64,000 nucleotides of DNA, from NCBI GenBank assembly GCA_036268485.1, contig DATAUC010000100.1:44589-108588 (forward strand), in the 5' to 3' direction. Shown piece by piece: positions 40,590-49,770 of the stretch; positions within the stretch are counted from its first letter, which is position 1, and each line of letters begins with the position of its first letter. This stretch comes from Bog-473 sp036268485. Its GTDB lineage: Bacteria > Actinomycetota > Acidimicrobiia > Acidimicrobiales > RAAP-2. The position numbers were made by a program, and so were the translations under genes. Under the pieces are notes generated by a model, which made no database searches, was not told the origin of the DNA, and was given only the letters and a program-made list of their open reading frames with translations.

Positions 40590-41717
40590 GTGTTGGATCT
40601 CGATTTCAGTCCAGAACAAGAAATGCTGCGACAGACGACGCGCGACGTGCTGGACCGGCACTGCCCGCTCGACGTCGTGCGCGACATGGAGGACAACCCC
40701 ACTGGGTACCCGCTGTCGCTATGGACGCAACTGGGCGAACTCGACCTGATTGGTTTGTTGCTCCCCGAGGAGTACGGCGGATCAGGCATGACGCTGGTGG
40801 AGGGCGTTGCCCTCTATGAGGAATTCGGTCGGGCGCTGGCCCCGACGCCGCATTTTGTCAGTGCGGTGATGAGCGGAGGGGTACTGGCCGCAGCGGGGAG
40901 CGACGCGCAGAAGGCGCAGTGGCTGACCGGCGTCGCTTCCGGTGAGTCCATCATCACCCCGGCTTGGCTCGAACCCGAGAACGGGTACTCGCCCCGCGGC
41001 GTCGCAGTCCGGGTCAGCGCCGACGGCCACGGGTTCCGCCTTTCGGGAGTGAAGCGACATGTTGCTTTCGCCGCCGCGGCTGATCGGCTGCTCGTTCTGG
41101 CCCGCACGGGTGACGATGATGACGCCATCGATCTCTTCCTGGTCGACCCCACGGCAGTGGGCGTGGGCCTGCGCCAGCAGTTCACTGTCGCCTCTGACAC
41201 CCAATACGAGGTGACGTTCGACGATGTGGCGTTAACCGAAGAGGATCGCATCGGGCCTGCGGGGAGCGGATGGTGCACCTGGCAGGAGGTGCTCGAGGGT
41301 GGCCTGGTGCTCCTGGCGGCTCAGGCCGTCGGCGGCGCCCGCTACGCGCTTGAGATCACCACGCAGTACGCCAAGGATCGCCATCAGTTCGACAAGCCGC
41401 TCGGTGCCTTCCAAGCCCTGGCCCACAACCTGGCCGATGCAGTGACGACGCTCGACGGTGCCGAGCAGCTGGTGCATGAAGCGGCCTGGGCCGGCGCCAA
41501 CGGTCGTCCCCTGGGCTCGCTGGCTCCCATGGCCAAGCTCTTTGCCTGCACCACGTTCCGTGACATCACGGCCATGGCTCAGCAGATCTTCGGCGGCATC
41601 GGGTTCACGCTCGATTTCGATATCCAGCTCTACTTCCGCCGGGCCAAGCAGCAGCAGGTGATGTGGTCCAACGACCGCGCCCTCGAAGACAGCATCGCCG
41701 GCGCTCTCCTCGACTGA
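40590..41717 (+). CDS. Acyl-CoA dehydrogenase (second of two in operon)
   Basis: 375 residues, GTG start with CCGGAGGTAG about 9 bases upstream. ACAD features: LGELDLIGLLLPEEYGGSGMTLVE, DRHQFDKPLGAFQALAHNLAD and the FGGIGFTLDFDIQLYFRRAKQQ end. The sequence is divergent in the middle domain (ITPAWLEPENG). It is probably the partner subunit of the ACAD at 37169, in the manner of FadE28/FadE29 pairs. Confidence 0.9.
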   Translation: MLDLDFSPEQEMLRQTTRDVLDRHCPLDVVRDMEDNPTGYPLSLWTQLGELDLIGLLLPEEYGGSGMTLVEGVALYEEFGRALAPTPHFVSAVMSGGVLAAAGSDAQKAQWLTGVASGESIITPAWLEPENGYSPRGVAVRVSADGHGFRLSGVKRHVAFAAAADRLLVLARTGDDDDAIDLFLVDPTAVGVGLRQQFTVASDTQYEVTFDDVALTEEDRIGPAGSGWCTWQEVLEGGLVLLAAQAVGGARYALEITTQYAKDRHQFDKPLGAFQALAHNLADAVTTLDGAEQLVHEAAWAGANGRPLGSLAPMAKLFACTTFRDITAMAQQIFGGIGFTLDFDIQLYFRRAKQQQVMWSNDRALEDSIAGALLD

Positions 41718-41756
41718 GGCATTCCGGCTCCGGCCCGCCGGGTATGTTGCGGAGCC

Positions 41757-42920
41757 ATGCCAGAGGCACTGAGCGCCGAAGAGGCGAAGCGTCTGGCGCT
41801 GCACGCCCAAGGATTCCTGGGAGCCCGCTGGTCCGGTGGTCCAGTGTCCATGCTGCATCGGTTGGGTGCCGTGCAGCTCGACACCATCTCCGTCCTGGCC
41901 CGTTCCCACGAACTGGTGGCCTATGCCCGACTCGGGTCTATCCAACGTCGCTCCATAGAGTCGGCCTATTGGGGGCCCAAGAGCACCACTTTCGAATACT
42001 GGTCACACGCGGCGTGCGTCCTTCCGTTGGAGGACTGGCCCTACTACGCCTTCAAGCGGCGAGCCATGAAGGCCAAGGGCCGCCGCTGGCATCACTTGGA
42101 GGACGAAGCAAAAAGTTGCCGCGATGTGCTGGACCGTCTGCGGGCGGAGGGACCTTTGACGGCGCGTCAAATGGGCGGCGCCAAGAAGGGGGGCGTGTGG
42201 TGGGACTGGTCCGAGACCAAGATCGCGGCGGAGTGGCTGCTCGATACCGGCGCACTGGTGTGCCGGGAGCGGCGCGGCTTTCAACGGGTCTACGACCTGG
42301 TCGAGCGAGCCATCCCTTCTCACCTCGCCAGCCTCGAACGGACCGATGAGGAATGCGCCCGCCATCTGGCGTCCAGGGCCGGGCGCGCTCTCGGGGTGGC
42401 CACCACCGCCGATCTCGCGATGTACCACGGACTCCCCGTGAAGCTGGTGCAGCGGGTGATGGCCGAGACCGACCTGGTGCCAGTCGAGGTCGAGGGTTGG
42501 TCGCAGCCGGCGTACATTGACCCGGCGGCGCCGGACGTCCTGGGGAAGCGGCTGCGCGGTCGGACCTTGTTGATCTCGCCCTTCGACTCATTGACCTGGG
42601 ATCGGCCCCGGACGGCTCGCGTCTTCGGATTCCATCATCGCCTGGAGGCGTACACGCCGCAGCACAAACGCCTCCACGGCTACTTCGCCATGCCGGTGCT
42701 GGCCGGGACGAAATTTGTGGGTCTGGTCGATCCGGGTCGTCGGGGCCGCACATTTGTGGCCAAGCAGATCACGTTGCAAACACGGGACGCGGCGCGCCAA
42801 GTCGCCGCGGCGCTGACCGAGGCGGCCACCTGGGTTGGCAGCGACCAGATTGTGGTGGAGCGGGTGGAGCCGCCCGAACGGACTTCGGAAATGACGCAGC
42901 TACTTGCAGAGCATCAATAG
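41757..42920 (+). CDS. YcaQ/AlkZ-type DNA glycosylase (winged helix, HTH_42)
   Basis: 387 residues. The catalytic QxD motif is in LGAVQLDTISVLARSHELVAYARLG, typical of the YcaQ (AlkX) crosslink-repair group, as opposed to the QxQ of AlkZ. Further blocks: EYWSHAACVLPLEDWP, WWDWSETKIAAEWLLDTG and LLISPFDSLTWDRPRT. Excises alkylated or crosslinked bases. It overlaps the convergent LLM gene by 7 bases. Confidence 0.88.
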   Translation: MPEALSAEEAKRLALHAQGFLGARWSGGPVSMLHRLGAVQLDTISVLARSHELVAYARLGSIQRRSIESAYWGPKSTTFEYWSHAACVLPLEDWPYYAFKRRAMKAKGRRWHHLEDEAKSCRDVLDRLRAEGPLTARQMGGAKKGGVWWDWSETKIAAEWLLDTGALVCRERRGFQRVYDLVERAIPSHLASLERTDEECARHLASRAGRALGVATTADLAMYHGLPVKLVQRVMAETDLVPVEVEGWSQPAYIDPAAPDVLGKRLRGRTLLISPFDSLTWDRPRTARVFGFHHRLEAYTPQHKRLHGYFAMPVLAGTKFVGLVDPGRRGRTFVAKQITLQTRDAARQVAAALTEAATWVGSDQIVVERVEPPERTSEMTQLLAEHQ

Positions 42921-43798
42921 GTACGACCGGCGAATTGCTCGAAGATCGATCGGGACCCGCCATAGGGTCCGGTTTGTTCGGGATGGTGCACGACGAACTG
43001 GTCGAAGCCCAACTGCACGTAGGGAGCGATGAGAGCCTCGAACTGATCGACCGAGCTGATCACGGGCTCCGCCGGGGTCCACAGCACCACCTTGGCCAGA
43101 GTGGCGGGACCTCTCCCCATGTCGGCGCAGGCGGCTTGCAAGAGTTCGCACTGTTTGGACACGGCGCGAAGGATCGTCTCTGGCGTCCGCTCTCCCGGTC
43201 CGCCCGGACCGATGGTGACCCATTGCTGCCCATGGGCGGCGGCAAGGCGGAGGCCAACCACGCCGGCCGCGGCCACCGTGAGTGGAAAGGGTGACTGCAG
43301 CGCGCCCGGGGTACTGGGGGCATCGATGGCGGCGTAGTGATGGCCCTGCACCGTTGTCTTCGTCGTTGACCCGCCGTCAAGGATCGGTCGCAGAATTTGA
43401 AGGAACTCAGCGAATCGTTCCATGCGCTCGCCGTTCGTCCACGGTGACTGCCCCAACGCGCTGGCGTCGGGGCCGGCGCTGCCGGGACCGACACCCAGAT
43501 CGAAGCGGCCGGCGGTGAGGTCATCGAGGGCCAAGGCGTCGCGGGCCAAGGTGACCGGATGCCGGAAGTTCGGCGTGGAGACCAGCGTGCCCAGGCGGAT
43601 GCGGGCGGTCACTTCGGCCGCGGCCGCCAACACGGGAATCGACGCATGCCACGGGCCATCGGGCATGCCTCCCCACCGGACGTGGTCGTACGTCCAAGCG
43701 GCAACGAACCCGGCGTCTTCGGCCCAGCGCCACTGGTCTCGGGCGACAGCCCAGCGATCAGAAGGGAGTATGACCAGGCCGACTCGCACGATGGTCAA
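42914..43798 (-). CDS. LLM-class F420-dependent oxidoreductase
   Basis: 294 residues, luciferase-like TIM barrel. W-A-E-D-A-G-F-V-A-A-W-T-Y-D-H-V, RIRLGTLVSTPNFRHPVTLARDALALDDLTAGRFDLGVGPGS and VTIGPGGPG are characteristic of the F420-using branch. The substrate is unknown. Confidence 0.85.
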   Translation of the reverse strand: MTIVRVGLVILPSDRWAVARDQWRWAEDAGFVAAWTYDHVRWGGMPDGPWHASIPVLAAAAEVTARIRLGTLVSTPNFRHPVTLARDALALDDLTAGRFDLGVGPGSAGPDASALGQSPWTNGERMERFAEFLQILRPILDGGSTTKTTVQGHHYAAIDAPSTPGALQSPFPLTVAAAGVVGLRLAAAHGQQWVTIGPGGPGERTPETILRAVSKQCELLQAACADMGRGPATLAKVVLWTPAEPVISSVDQFEALIAPYVQLGFDQFVVHHPEQTGPYGGSRSIFEQFAGRTY

Positions 43799-43875
43799 GC
43801 TACCTCGACCGAATGTCAGACCTTCAAGAGTGAACTCAGGAGCCCCTCTTCGACGGTGCTCAGTAGATTGTCGGT

Positions 43876-44028
43876 GTGGAAGCCAATCCTAAGGGCTACA
43901 ACTTTCAAGTTCGGGTGACGACGGGACACGAGCACGAAGCCAAAGAGGCGCAGCTGAAGAAGAAGCCCAATCGCCTGGGCCTGATGGTTTTGAAGCTGCT
44001 GGGCTTGCGACCGAAAGCGAAAGGCTGA
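43876..44028 (+). CDS. Small basic protein, unknown
   Basis: 50 residues from GTG 43876: M-E-A-N-P-K-G-Y-N-F-Q-V-R-V-T-T-G-H-E-H then a Lys-rich stretch and a hydrophobic RLGLMVLKLLGLRP tail. A TAGATT box at 43864-43869 lies 7 bases before the GTG, as in leaderless actinobacterial transcripts. Not a recognised family. Confidence 0.45.
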   Translation: MEANPKGYNFQVRVTTGHEHEAKEAQLKKKPNRLGLMVLKLLGLRPKAKG

Positions 44029-44032
44029 GCGA

Positions 44033-44668
44033 CTAAAAGAGGTGGAATCGAGTCAGCGGCCAGAAACGAACGTCGACCTTGCCGACGACGGTTGATGCTT
44101 TGACCGGTCCCCAGTAGCGGCTGTCGCACGAGAACTCGCGGTTGTCGCCCATGACGTAGATCTCGCCGGCCGGCACTTTGTAGGACTGGCTCAGTGAATA
44201 CGGCGTGCCCGCCGGGCCCGGGAAGGTCTCCGTCTGCACCGAGGCCGGGAGCCACGGCTGGTTCAGGAGCTTGCCATTGATATAGACGTCGCCGCCGGAC
44301 AGGGAGACGGTGTCGCCCGGGAGGCCGATGACCCGTTTCACCAAATCTTTGACGGGGGGACCGCCGCAGTGCTCGGTCGGGGGAGTGGAGAACACCACAA
44401 TGTCGGCGCGGTGGATGGAGCCGTAGTGGTAGCTCAGCTTGTTGACGAGAATTCGGTCATTGATATTCAGCGTCGGCTCCATCGAACCGGAAGGAATGGA
44501 GTAGGTGCCGACGACGAAGGTACGCAGGACCACCGCCAGAACGACGGCCACCACGATGACGATGCCTATTTCGGCGAACCACAGTCCCTTCGTGCTCCGG
44601 GTGCGCAGATGCCGGCGGCGCTCGCTCCTGGGGGTTGGTGCTTCCTGTGCCTCCAGGGTGTCAGTCAT
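44033..44668 (-). CDS. lepB: Signal peptidase I
   Basis: 211 residues. One N-terminal membrane helix (about 32-50), then the catalytic Ser62 in YSIPSGSMEPTL and Lys111 in VKRVIGLPGDTV, and the late box YVMGDNREFSCDSRYWGPV. Cleaves signal peptides outside the membrane, for example of the exported proteins at 10.4 and 28.1 kb. It stands alone, not in the rplS-rnhB context. Confidence 0.95.
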   Translation of the reverse strand: MTDTLEAQEAPTPRSERRRHLRTRSTKGLWFAEIGIVIVVAVVLAVVLRTFVVGTYSIPSGSMEPTLNINDRILVNKLSYHYGSIHRADIVVFSTPPTEHCGGPPVKDLVKRVIGLPGDTVSLSGGDVYINGKLLNQPWLPASVQTETFPGPAGTPYSLSQSYKVPAGEIYVMGDNREFSCDSRYWGPVKASTVVGKVDVRFWPLTRFHLF

Positions 44669-44762
44669 GGCGCATTGAAGTATGACCGGAGAATGACCGG
44701 AATCCTTGTCGGGGGGCGTTCACCCGAGTGGGTGCGTCGCACCCATCTGCGATAGTGGCCTG

Positions 44763-45491
44763 GTGGAACCGGGTACGGATCAGGGATGGCCTCGGGCGGT
44801 GATTTTCGACTTCTACGGCACCCTGGCCCGCTGGCAGGTCAGCCATGTGTCCAACTACATCAGCGTTTTCGCTGAGCACGGCTATCACCTCCCTGACACC
44901 GTGCTCGACGAGTACTTCGCCCGTTATGACGGGGTGGACCATGCCGAGCATTCGGTCAGCGAGGACATGTACGAGTTGTGGGTGCGGATGCGCTTGCGTG
45001 ACCTGACTGCGGCCTGCGCCGTGGCGCCGCATGAATGTGACGGGATCATCGAGGCCCTGCGCGTGTCAGACACCGGCCCGATGTGCACCTACCCGGAAGT
45101 GGAAGCGACGTTGCGAACGTTGCGGGAGCGGGGCATCGCCATCGGGGTGTGCTCCAACTGGGGCTGGCATCTGGACCCCTACCTGGCCGACCTGGCGCTC
45201 CTGGACCTGGTCGACTCCGCGGTCACGTCCGCTCGGGCGGGCGCCCGCAAGCCGCATCCCTCCATCTACACCCGAGCCGCCGCTGAACTCGGGGTGGCGC
45301 CGCATGAGGCGATCTTCGTCGGCGACTCCTGGGTGCCCGACGTCGAAGGGCCTCGTCGCCTCGGTATGACGGCCATCCACGTGTGGCGGCCCGAGGAGAG
45401 GCAGGGGCAGACGCCGCCCAACCTGGTCGAAGGCGCGTCCCGGATCGGTGATCTGGGTCAGGTGCTCGACGTGCTCAGCGCGGTTGGCTGA
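44763..45491 (+). CDS. HAD-family hydrolase
   Basis: 242 residues from GTG 44763; the frame is open to 44706 but the extra residues are not conserved in character. Motif I is VIFDFYGTLARW (nucleophile Asp, with Tyr in the usual second-Asp place, as in some dehalogenase-like HADs), motif II CSNW, Lys in GARKPHPSIY and motif IV FVGDSWVPDVEG. A small phosphatase or dehalogenase; substrate unknown. Confidence 0.82.
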   Translation: MEPGTDQGWPRAVIFDFYGTLARWQVSHVSNYISVFAEHGYHLPDTVLDEYFARYDGVDHAEHSVSEDMYELWVRMRLRDLTAACAVAPHECDGIIEALRVSDTGPMCTYPEVEATLRTLRERGIAIGVCSNWGWHLDPYLADLALLDLVDSAVTSARAGARKPHPSIYTRAAAELGVAPHEAIFVGDSWVPDVEGPRRLGMTAIHVWRPEERQGQTPPNLVEGASRIGDLGQVLDVLSAVG

Positions 45492-47178
45492 CCTCAATGG
45501 GTGGGCGTCCGTGTTCGGACAATCCGGCGGCCAGGATGCTTCGGTCCTCGTCGCTCAGAAGCCGGTAGGCCGGATGTGGTTCGAGGGGCAGCCACCAGAC
45601 CGGTTCGTCGCATACCCAGGCTTCGGACCGCAGCCCCACCTTGGTGACCTTGCCCGTGGCCGTCTGCGGTAGCGATGCGGAAATGCGCACAAAGCGCGGC
45701 GTCCATTTGGTACCCAGATCGGGCTGTGCGTGCAGCCACTCGGCGAATGCGGCGGCATCGAAGGCCGTTCCTGGCACCATCTCAATAGCCACCATGACCT
45801 GATCGCCGGCTCCCGAGCCGGTGTCGGGCACCGGATAGACGGCGGCCACGGCGATGTCGGGATGGCGGGAGATGATCGCTTCGACCGGTCCGGCCGCGAA
45901 GTTCTCGGAGTCCACCCGGAGCCAGTCGCCGGAGCGTCCGGCGAAATAGATGAAACCGTCCTCGTCGACGTAGCCCAGGTCGCCCGTCCAGTACCAGCCG
46001 TTGCGCAACCGGTCCTGCTCGGCACTCTCGTGGCGGTAGTACCCCTCGAATTTGCCTCGCCCGCTGCGGTTCACGATCTCGCCAGTCGCTTCGCCGGCGT
46101 TGAGAATCAGGCCGTCGGCGTCGATGACAGCCCGGGGACACTCCTGCCCCGTGTCGGGACTGATGACGGCCAGGTCGACCCCGTCGACCGGTCGGCCCAA
46201 CGCATTCTTGGGCATGCCCGGTACCGGATTTATGGCGGCGCCACCTTCGCTCTGTCCGTACCCTTCAATGAGGTAGCACCCGAAGCGTTTGCGGAACCGG
46301 CTGCGGTCCCGCACGGATGCTTCGGTGCCGAACGCGCTCTGCAGGGTGTTCTCGCCATCGTCGGGTCGCTCGGGCGTGGCCAGGATGTAGGCGATGGCCT
46401 TGCCGACGTAGCTGAACTTGGTGGCGCCGAATTGACGCACATCGTCCATGAAGGCCGAAGCGCTGAAGCGGGGCCGCACGGCGATGGCGGCCCCCACCAT
46501 CACGGCTGGTCCCCACAGCGCCATCAGCGCGTTGCCGTGGAACAACGGCATCGGGCAGTAGCAGACGTCGGCCGCGCTGTAGCCGTAGCCGGGAGCGGCT
46601 ACTTCGGCGATACCGGCCAATCGCCCCTGGGTGCAGCGCACGGCCTTCGGCGTCCCCGTGGTGCCCGAGGTGAATATCAACTGGAAGAGCGCATCTTCTT
46701 GAACCGAGGCGGCATTGGTGATGAGAGTCCGGGCCGCGTTTGGTGTGGGCTCTTCGGTCGGCTGGGCCGCCGCCACCAGTGCTTCGTAGCGAGCGGTGCC
46801 GACAACCAGCACGTGCTCGTCGTCCACCCCAAGGTCGAGGCCGACCAACAGCTCGGCCCCCTCGGCGTCGGCGACGATCATGGCGCAGTCGGTGGCCCGG
46901 ATATCGGCCGCCAACGCCTCGCCCCGGCGGGTCGGATTGATACCCACGATGGCCGCGCCGGCCAGGGCGGCACCGTTGAGCCAGAACAGGTACTCCGGCC
47001 CATTGGGCAGCAGCACGCCGATGTGCAGGGGACCGTCGCCATGCAGCGACTGGGCCACGGCGCCCCGGGCCGCTCCCTCGGCCACGGCCTGTTGCCAGGT
47101 CCATGTCCCCGATGCATCGAGCACGCCGGGGCGCGGGTCGTCTGCTCGAGCGGCCACCATGGCGGCAACGGTCGTCAT
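45475..47178 (-). CDS. Acyl-CoA synthetase (FadD-like, AMP-forming)
   Basis: 567 residues from ATG 47178. Adenylate-forming motifs: FTSGTTGTPKAVRCT (P-loop), YGQSEGG, GWYWTGDLGYVDEDGFIYFAGRSGDWLRV and the final Lys in PQTATGKVTKVGL. It activates a fatty or sterol-derived acid to its CoA ester. It is coupled by ATGA to the FMN hydroxy-acid oxidase gene upstream. The C-terminal end overlaps the convergent HAD gene by 17 bases. Confidence 0.9.
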   Translation of the reverse strand: MTTVAAMVAARADDPRPGVLDASGTWTWQQAVAEGAARGAVAQSLHGDGPLHIGVLLPNGPEYLFWLNGAALAGAAIVGINPTRRGEALAADIRATDCAMIVADAEGAELLVGLDLGVDDEHVLVVGTARYEALVAAAQPTEEPTPNAARTLITNAASVQEDALFQLIFTSGTTGTPKAVRCTQGRLAGIAEVAAPGYGYSAADVCYCPMPLFHGNALMALWGPAVMVGAAIAVRPRFSASAFMDDVRQFGATKFSYVGKAIAYILATPERPDDGENTLQSAFGTEASVRDRSRFRKRFGCYLIEGYGQSEGGAAINPVPGMPKNALGRPVDGVDLAVISPDTGQECPRAVIDADGLILNAGEATGEIVNRSGRGKFEGYYRHESAEQDRLRNGWYWTGDLGYVDEDGFIYFAGRSGDWLRVDSENFAAGPVEAIISRHPDIAVAAVYPVPDTGSGAGDQVMVAIEMVPGTAFDAAAFAEWLHAQPDLGTKWTPRFVRISASLPQTATGKVTKVGLRSEAWVCDEPVWWLPLEPHPAYRLLSDEDRSILAAGLSEHGRPPIEVSQPR

Positions 47179-48368
47179 GTCGCCGTCCCGGCGTCCAGAG
47201 CCCAACCGGGCGCCCGGCGCACCAGCGAGCGGTCGATGTCGCCCACCGTGGCGGCTCCGCACAAGGCCATGGTCCGTCGCAGTTCTGACATGTACCACTG
47301 CAACAACGACGCCACCCCGTCGGAGCCGCCAGCGGCCAAGGCCCACAGTCCCGGACGGCCGACGAGAACGGCCCGAGCACCAAGAGCCATGGCCTTGACC
47401 ACATCGGGCGGTCGGCGGACCCCGCCATCGACATAGACCTCAGCCCGCGAGCCCACGGCGTCGACGATCTCGGCCAGGATGTCAGCTGTCGCCGGCGCAT
47501 CGTCCAGCTGCCGGGCACCGTGGTTGGACACCACGATGGCGGCGGCCCCGGCGTCCACGCAACGGACGGCATCGTCGGCTCGTTGCACGCCCTTGGCCAC
47601 GACGGGCAAGCCGGAGAGCCCGGCCAACCAACCGATGTCGTCGGGGGTCAAGGCCGGCTCGAATTCCCGGGCCACGACGGCCATGAAGCCACCCTCGTGG
47701 GCTCGATCGGTGCTGTCGCCCGCCAGATTGGGCAGCGAGAGGTCGTTGGGGAGATGGACCCCGCCGCGCAACTCGCGTAGTCGCAGGCCGGACACGGGCG
47801 CGTCCACTGTCAGCACCAACGCCCCGTACCCGTTGGCGGCGGCCCGGTCGACCAGATCCTTGGTACGGGCGCGTTCGCGCAGGATGTAGACCTGCATCCA
47901 ACGGGGCGAGTCGGGAGCGGACTGGGCCACGTCTTCGAGGGAGCAGGTGGCCAAGGAGGAGAGCACCATGAGAGCGCCCACCGAGGCCGCTCCTCTGGCG
48001 GTCGCCATCTCGCCGTCCGGATGGGCCAGGCCCTGGATGGCCGTCGGGGCGATGACCACCGGGGAACTCACGTCGGACCCCAAGAGGGTGGTGGTCGTGT
48101 TCACATCGGCGATGCCGGCCAGAACACGGGGATGAAGCTGCCAGTGGGCCCAGGCGGCAACGTTCTCGGCCAGCAGCCGCTCGTCGCCCGCTCCCCCCGA
48201 GTAGTAGGCGTACGCCATCTCGCCGACGATCTGGCGGGCGTCGGCTTCCAGCTCCTCCAGCGAAAGGTCCAGGGCCAGGGAGGTACCGCCGGCGGACCGA
48301 AGCACGCCGGTGGCCGGGTTATGTCTGCCCTCGTCGGTGCTGGCAGGATGAGCGGGCACGAGCCGCAT
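47175..48368 (-). CDS. FMN-dependent alpha-hydroxy-acid oxidase/dehydrogenase
   Basis: 397 residues from ATG 48368; upstream in-frame starts (48392, 48419) are possible but would run into the promoter of the divergent gene. TIM-barrel FMN enzyme: YYSGGAGDERLL, ATCSLEDVAQ, VLTVDAPVSGLR, the flavin Lys in PVVAKGVQ, and the active-site His/Arg in SNHGARQLD, then VYVDGGVRRPPDVVKA. It oxidises a 2-hydroxy acid to a 2-oxo acid. Its coupling to an acyl-CoA ligase is uncommon. Confidence 0.88.
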   Translation of the reverse strand: MRLVPAHPASTDEGRHNPATGVLRSAGGTSLALDLSLEELEADARQIVGEMAYAYYSGGAGDERLLAENVAAWAHWQLHPRVLAGIADVNTTTTLLGSDVSSPVVIAPTAIQGLAHPDGEMATARGAASVGALMVLSSLATCSLEDVAQSAPDSPRWMQVYILRERARTKDLVDRAAANGYGALVLTVDAPVSGLRLRELRGGVHLPNDLSLPNLAGDSTDRAHEGGFMAVVAREFEPALTPDDIGWLAGLSGLPVVAKGVQRADDAVRCVDAGAAAIVVSNHGARQLDDAPATADILAEIVDAVGSRAEVYVDGGVRRPPDVVKAMALGARAVLVGRPGLWALAAGGSDGVASLLQWYMSELRRTMALCGAATVGDIDRSLVRRAPGWALDAGTAT

Positions 48369-48417
48369 GGTAGGCGGCGACCAGACACTCATCACATTTC
48401 TGACTCTTGGGGGGTCC

Positions 48418-49296
48418 ATGCGCTTCTCGTACGCCGAATCGATGACCGAGCCGTCGTACTACGGGCCCCTGGCCCAGGCGGCCGAGGCAGCGGGTTTCGA
48501 CTCGATGGTGATCCCGGACAGCATCTGCTACCCGGAGGAATCGGATACCAAGTATCCGTTCAACCCGGACGGCACCCGGGAGTTCCTCGACGGCAAGCCG
48601 TTCATTGAGCCGTTCTCGCTGATCCCCGCCCTGGGCGCCGTGACCACCAACCTGCGCTTCGTCACGTTCGTGATCAAGCTCCCGATCCGCCAGCCGGTCC
48701 TGGTGGCCAAACAGGTCAGCTCGACGGCGGTGCTGACCAACAACCGGCTCCTGCTGGGGGTCGGTACCAGCCCATGGCCCGAGGACTACACGGTGTGTGG
48801 AGTCCCTTGGGAGGGCCGGGGCAAGCGGATGGACGAGCAGATCGCCGTCATGCGGGGCCTGATGACCGGTGAGTTCTTCGAGTATCACGGCGACGTCTTT
48901 GATCTCCCCTCGGTGAAGATGTCGCCGGCACCGACCATGCCGGTTCCCATCCTGATCGGGGGGCATCACGAAGCGGCGCTGCGCCGGGCGGCCATCAGCG
49001 GTGACGGGTGGCTCCACGGCGGCGGCGATCCGGCCGACCTGCCCGGGTTGCTCACGCGCCTGGCCGACCTGCGACGGGAGCACGGCACCGAAGATGTGCC
49101 GTTCGAGACCCACGTGATCTCGCTCGACGCGTACAGCCCTTCCGGGGTGCGGCGGCTTGAAGACCTGGGCGTGACCGACGTCATCGTCGGCTTCCGCTGG
49201 CCATACGTGCACGAGCAGGACACCGAGGCCTTGCAGACGAAAATGGACGCTCTGAACCGGTTCAGTGAAGACGTGATAGCCAAGGTTCGCTCGTGA
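48418..49296 (+). CDS. LLM-class F420-dependent oxidoreductase
   Basis: 292 residues from ATG 48418 with GGGGGG just upstream. Barrel features: A-E-A-A-G-F-D-S-M-V-I-P-D-S, LRFVTFVIKLPIRQPVLVAKQVSSTAVLTNNRLLLGVGTSPWPEDY and PVPILIGGHHEAALRRAA. Often found with steroid and fatty-acid genes in Actinobacteria. First gene of the run up to the aldo/keto reductase. Confidence 0.86.
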   Translation: MRFSYAESMTEPSYYGPLAQAAEAAGFDSMVIPDSICYPEESDTKYPFNPDGTREFLDGKPFIEPFSLIPALGAVTTNLRFVTFVIKLPIRQPVLVAKQVSSTAVLTNNRLLLGVGTSPWPEDYTVCGVPWEGRGKRMDEQIAVMRGLMTGEFFEYHGDVFDLPSVKMSPAPTMPVPILIGGHHEAALRRAAISGDGWLHGGGDPADLPGLLTRLADLRREHGTEDVPFETHVISLDAYSPSGVRRLEDLGVTDVIVGFRWPYVHEQDTEALQTKMDALNRFSEDVIAKVRS

Positions 49297-49348
49297 CACC
49301 GGGCATCCTGAAGACCAACGCGAGACGCAGTGTGAGGGGGCGCCGACA

Positions 49349-49768
49349 ATGACAGACGAGAACTTGAACGTCCGGGAACTGGCCATCCGGTCCCGGGCCG
49401 CCGTGCACGCCCGGGACCGAGAGGGTTGGTTGGCTCTCTTCGCCGACGACGCCGTCGTGCAGGATCCCATTGGCCCGTCCCCGTTCGATCCCGAAGGGAA
49501 GGGCCATCACGGCAAGGAGGCCATCGCCGCCTTCTACGACACCGTGATCGGGCCCAGTGAGGCCATCTCGTTCGAGATCACCGCTTCCTACTTGTGCGGC
49601 GACGAGGTGGCCGACGCCGGCATCATCACCACCACCATCGCCGGCGGTACCCACCAGGCCATCGTGCACGGCGTCTACACCTACCGCTCGAACGGTGCCG
49701 GCAAGTTGGCCGCCCTGCGGGCCTTCTGGGAGTTCGAGGCTCTCGAAATGATTGAGGTCAGCAGCTGA
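49349..49768 (+). CDS. SnoaL-like NTF2-fold protein (ketosteroid isomerase-like)
   Basis: 139 residues: a helix (AIRSRAAVHARDREGWLALFADDAVVQDPIG), then GHHGKEAIAAFYDTVIGP and the usual strands. The D-A-V-V-Q-D-P-I-G stretch is typical of steroid delta-isomerase-like members. It lies 52 bases after the LLM gene and 2 bases before the DUF35 gene. Confidence 0.83.
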   Translation: MTDENLNVRELAIRSRAAVHARDREGWLALFADDAVVQDPIGPSPFDPEGKGHHGKEAIAAFYDTVIGPSEAISFEITASYLCGDEVADAGIITTTIAGGTHQAIVHGVYTYRSNGAGKLAALRAFWEFEALEMIEVSS

Positions 49769-49770
49769 CC

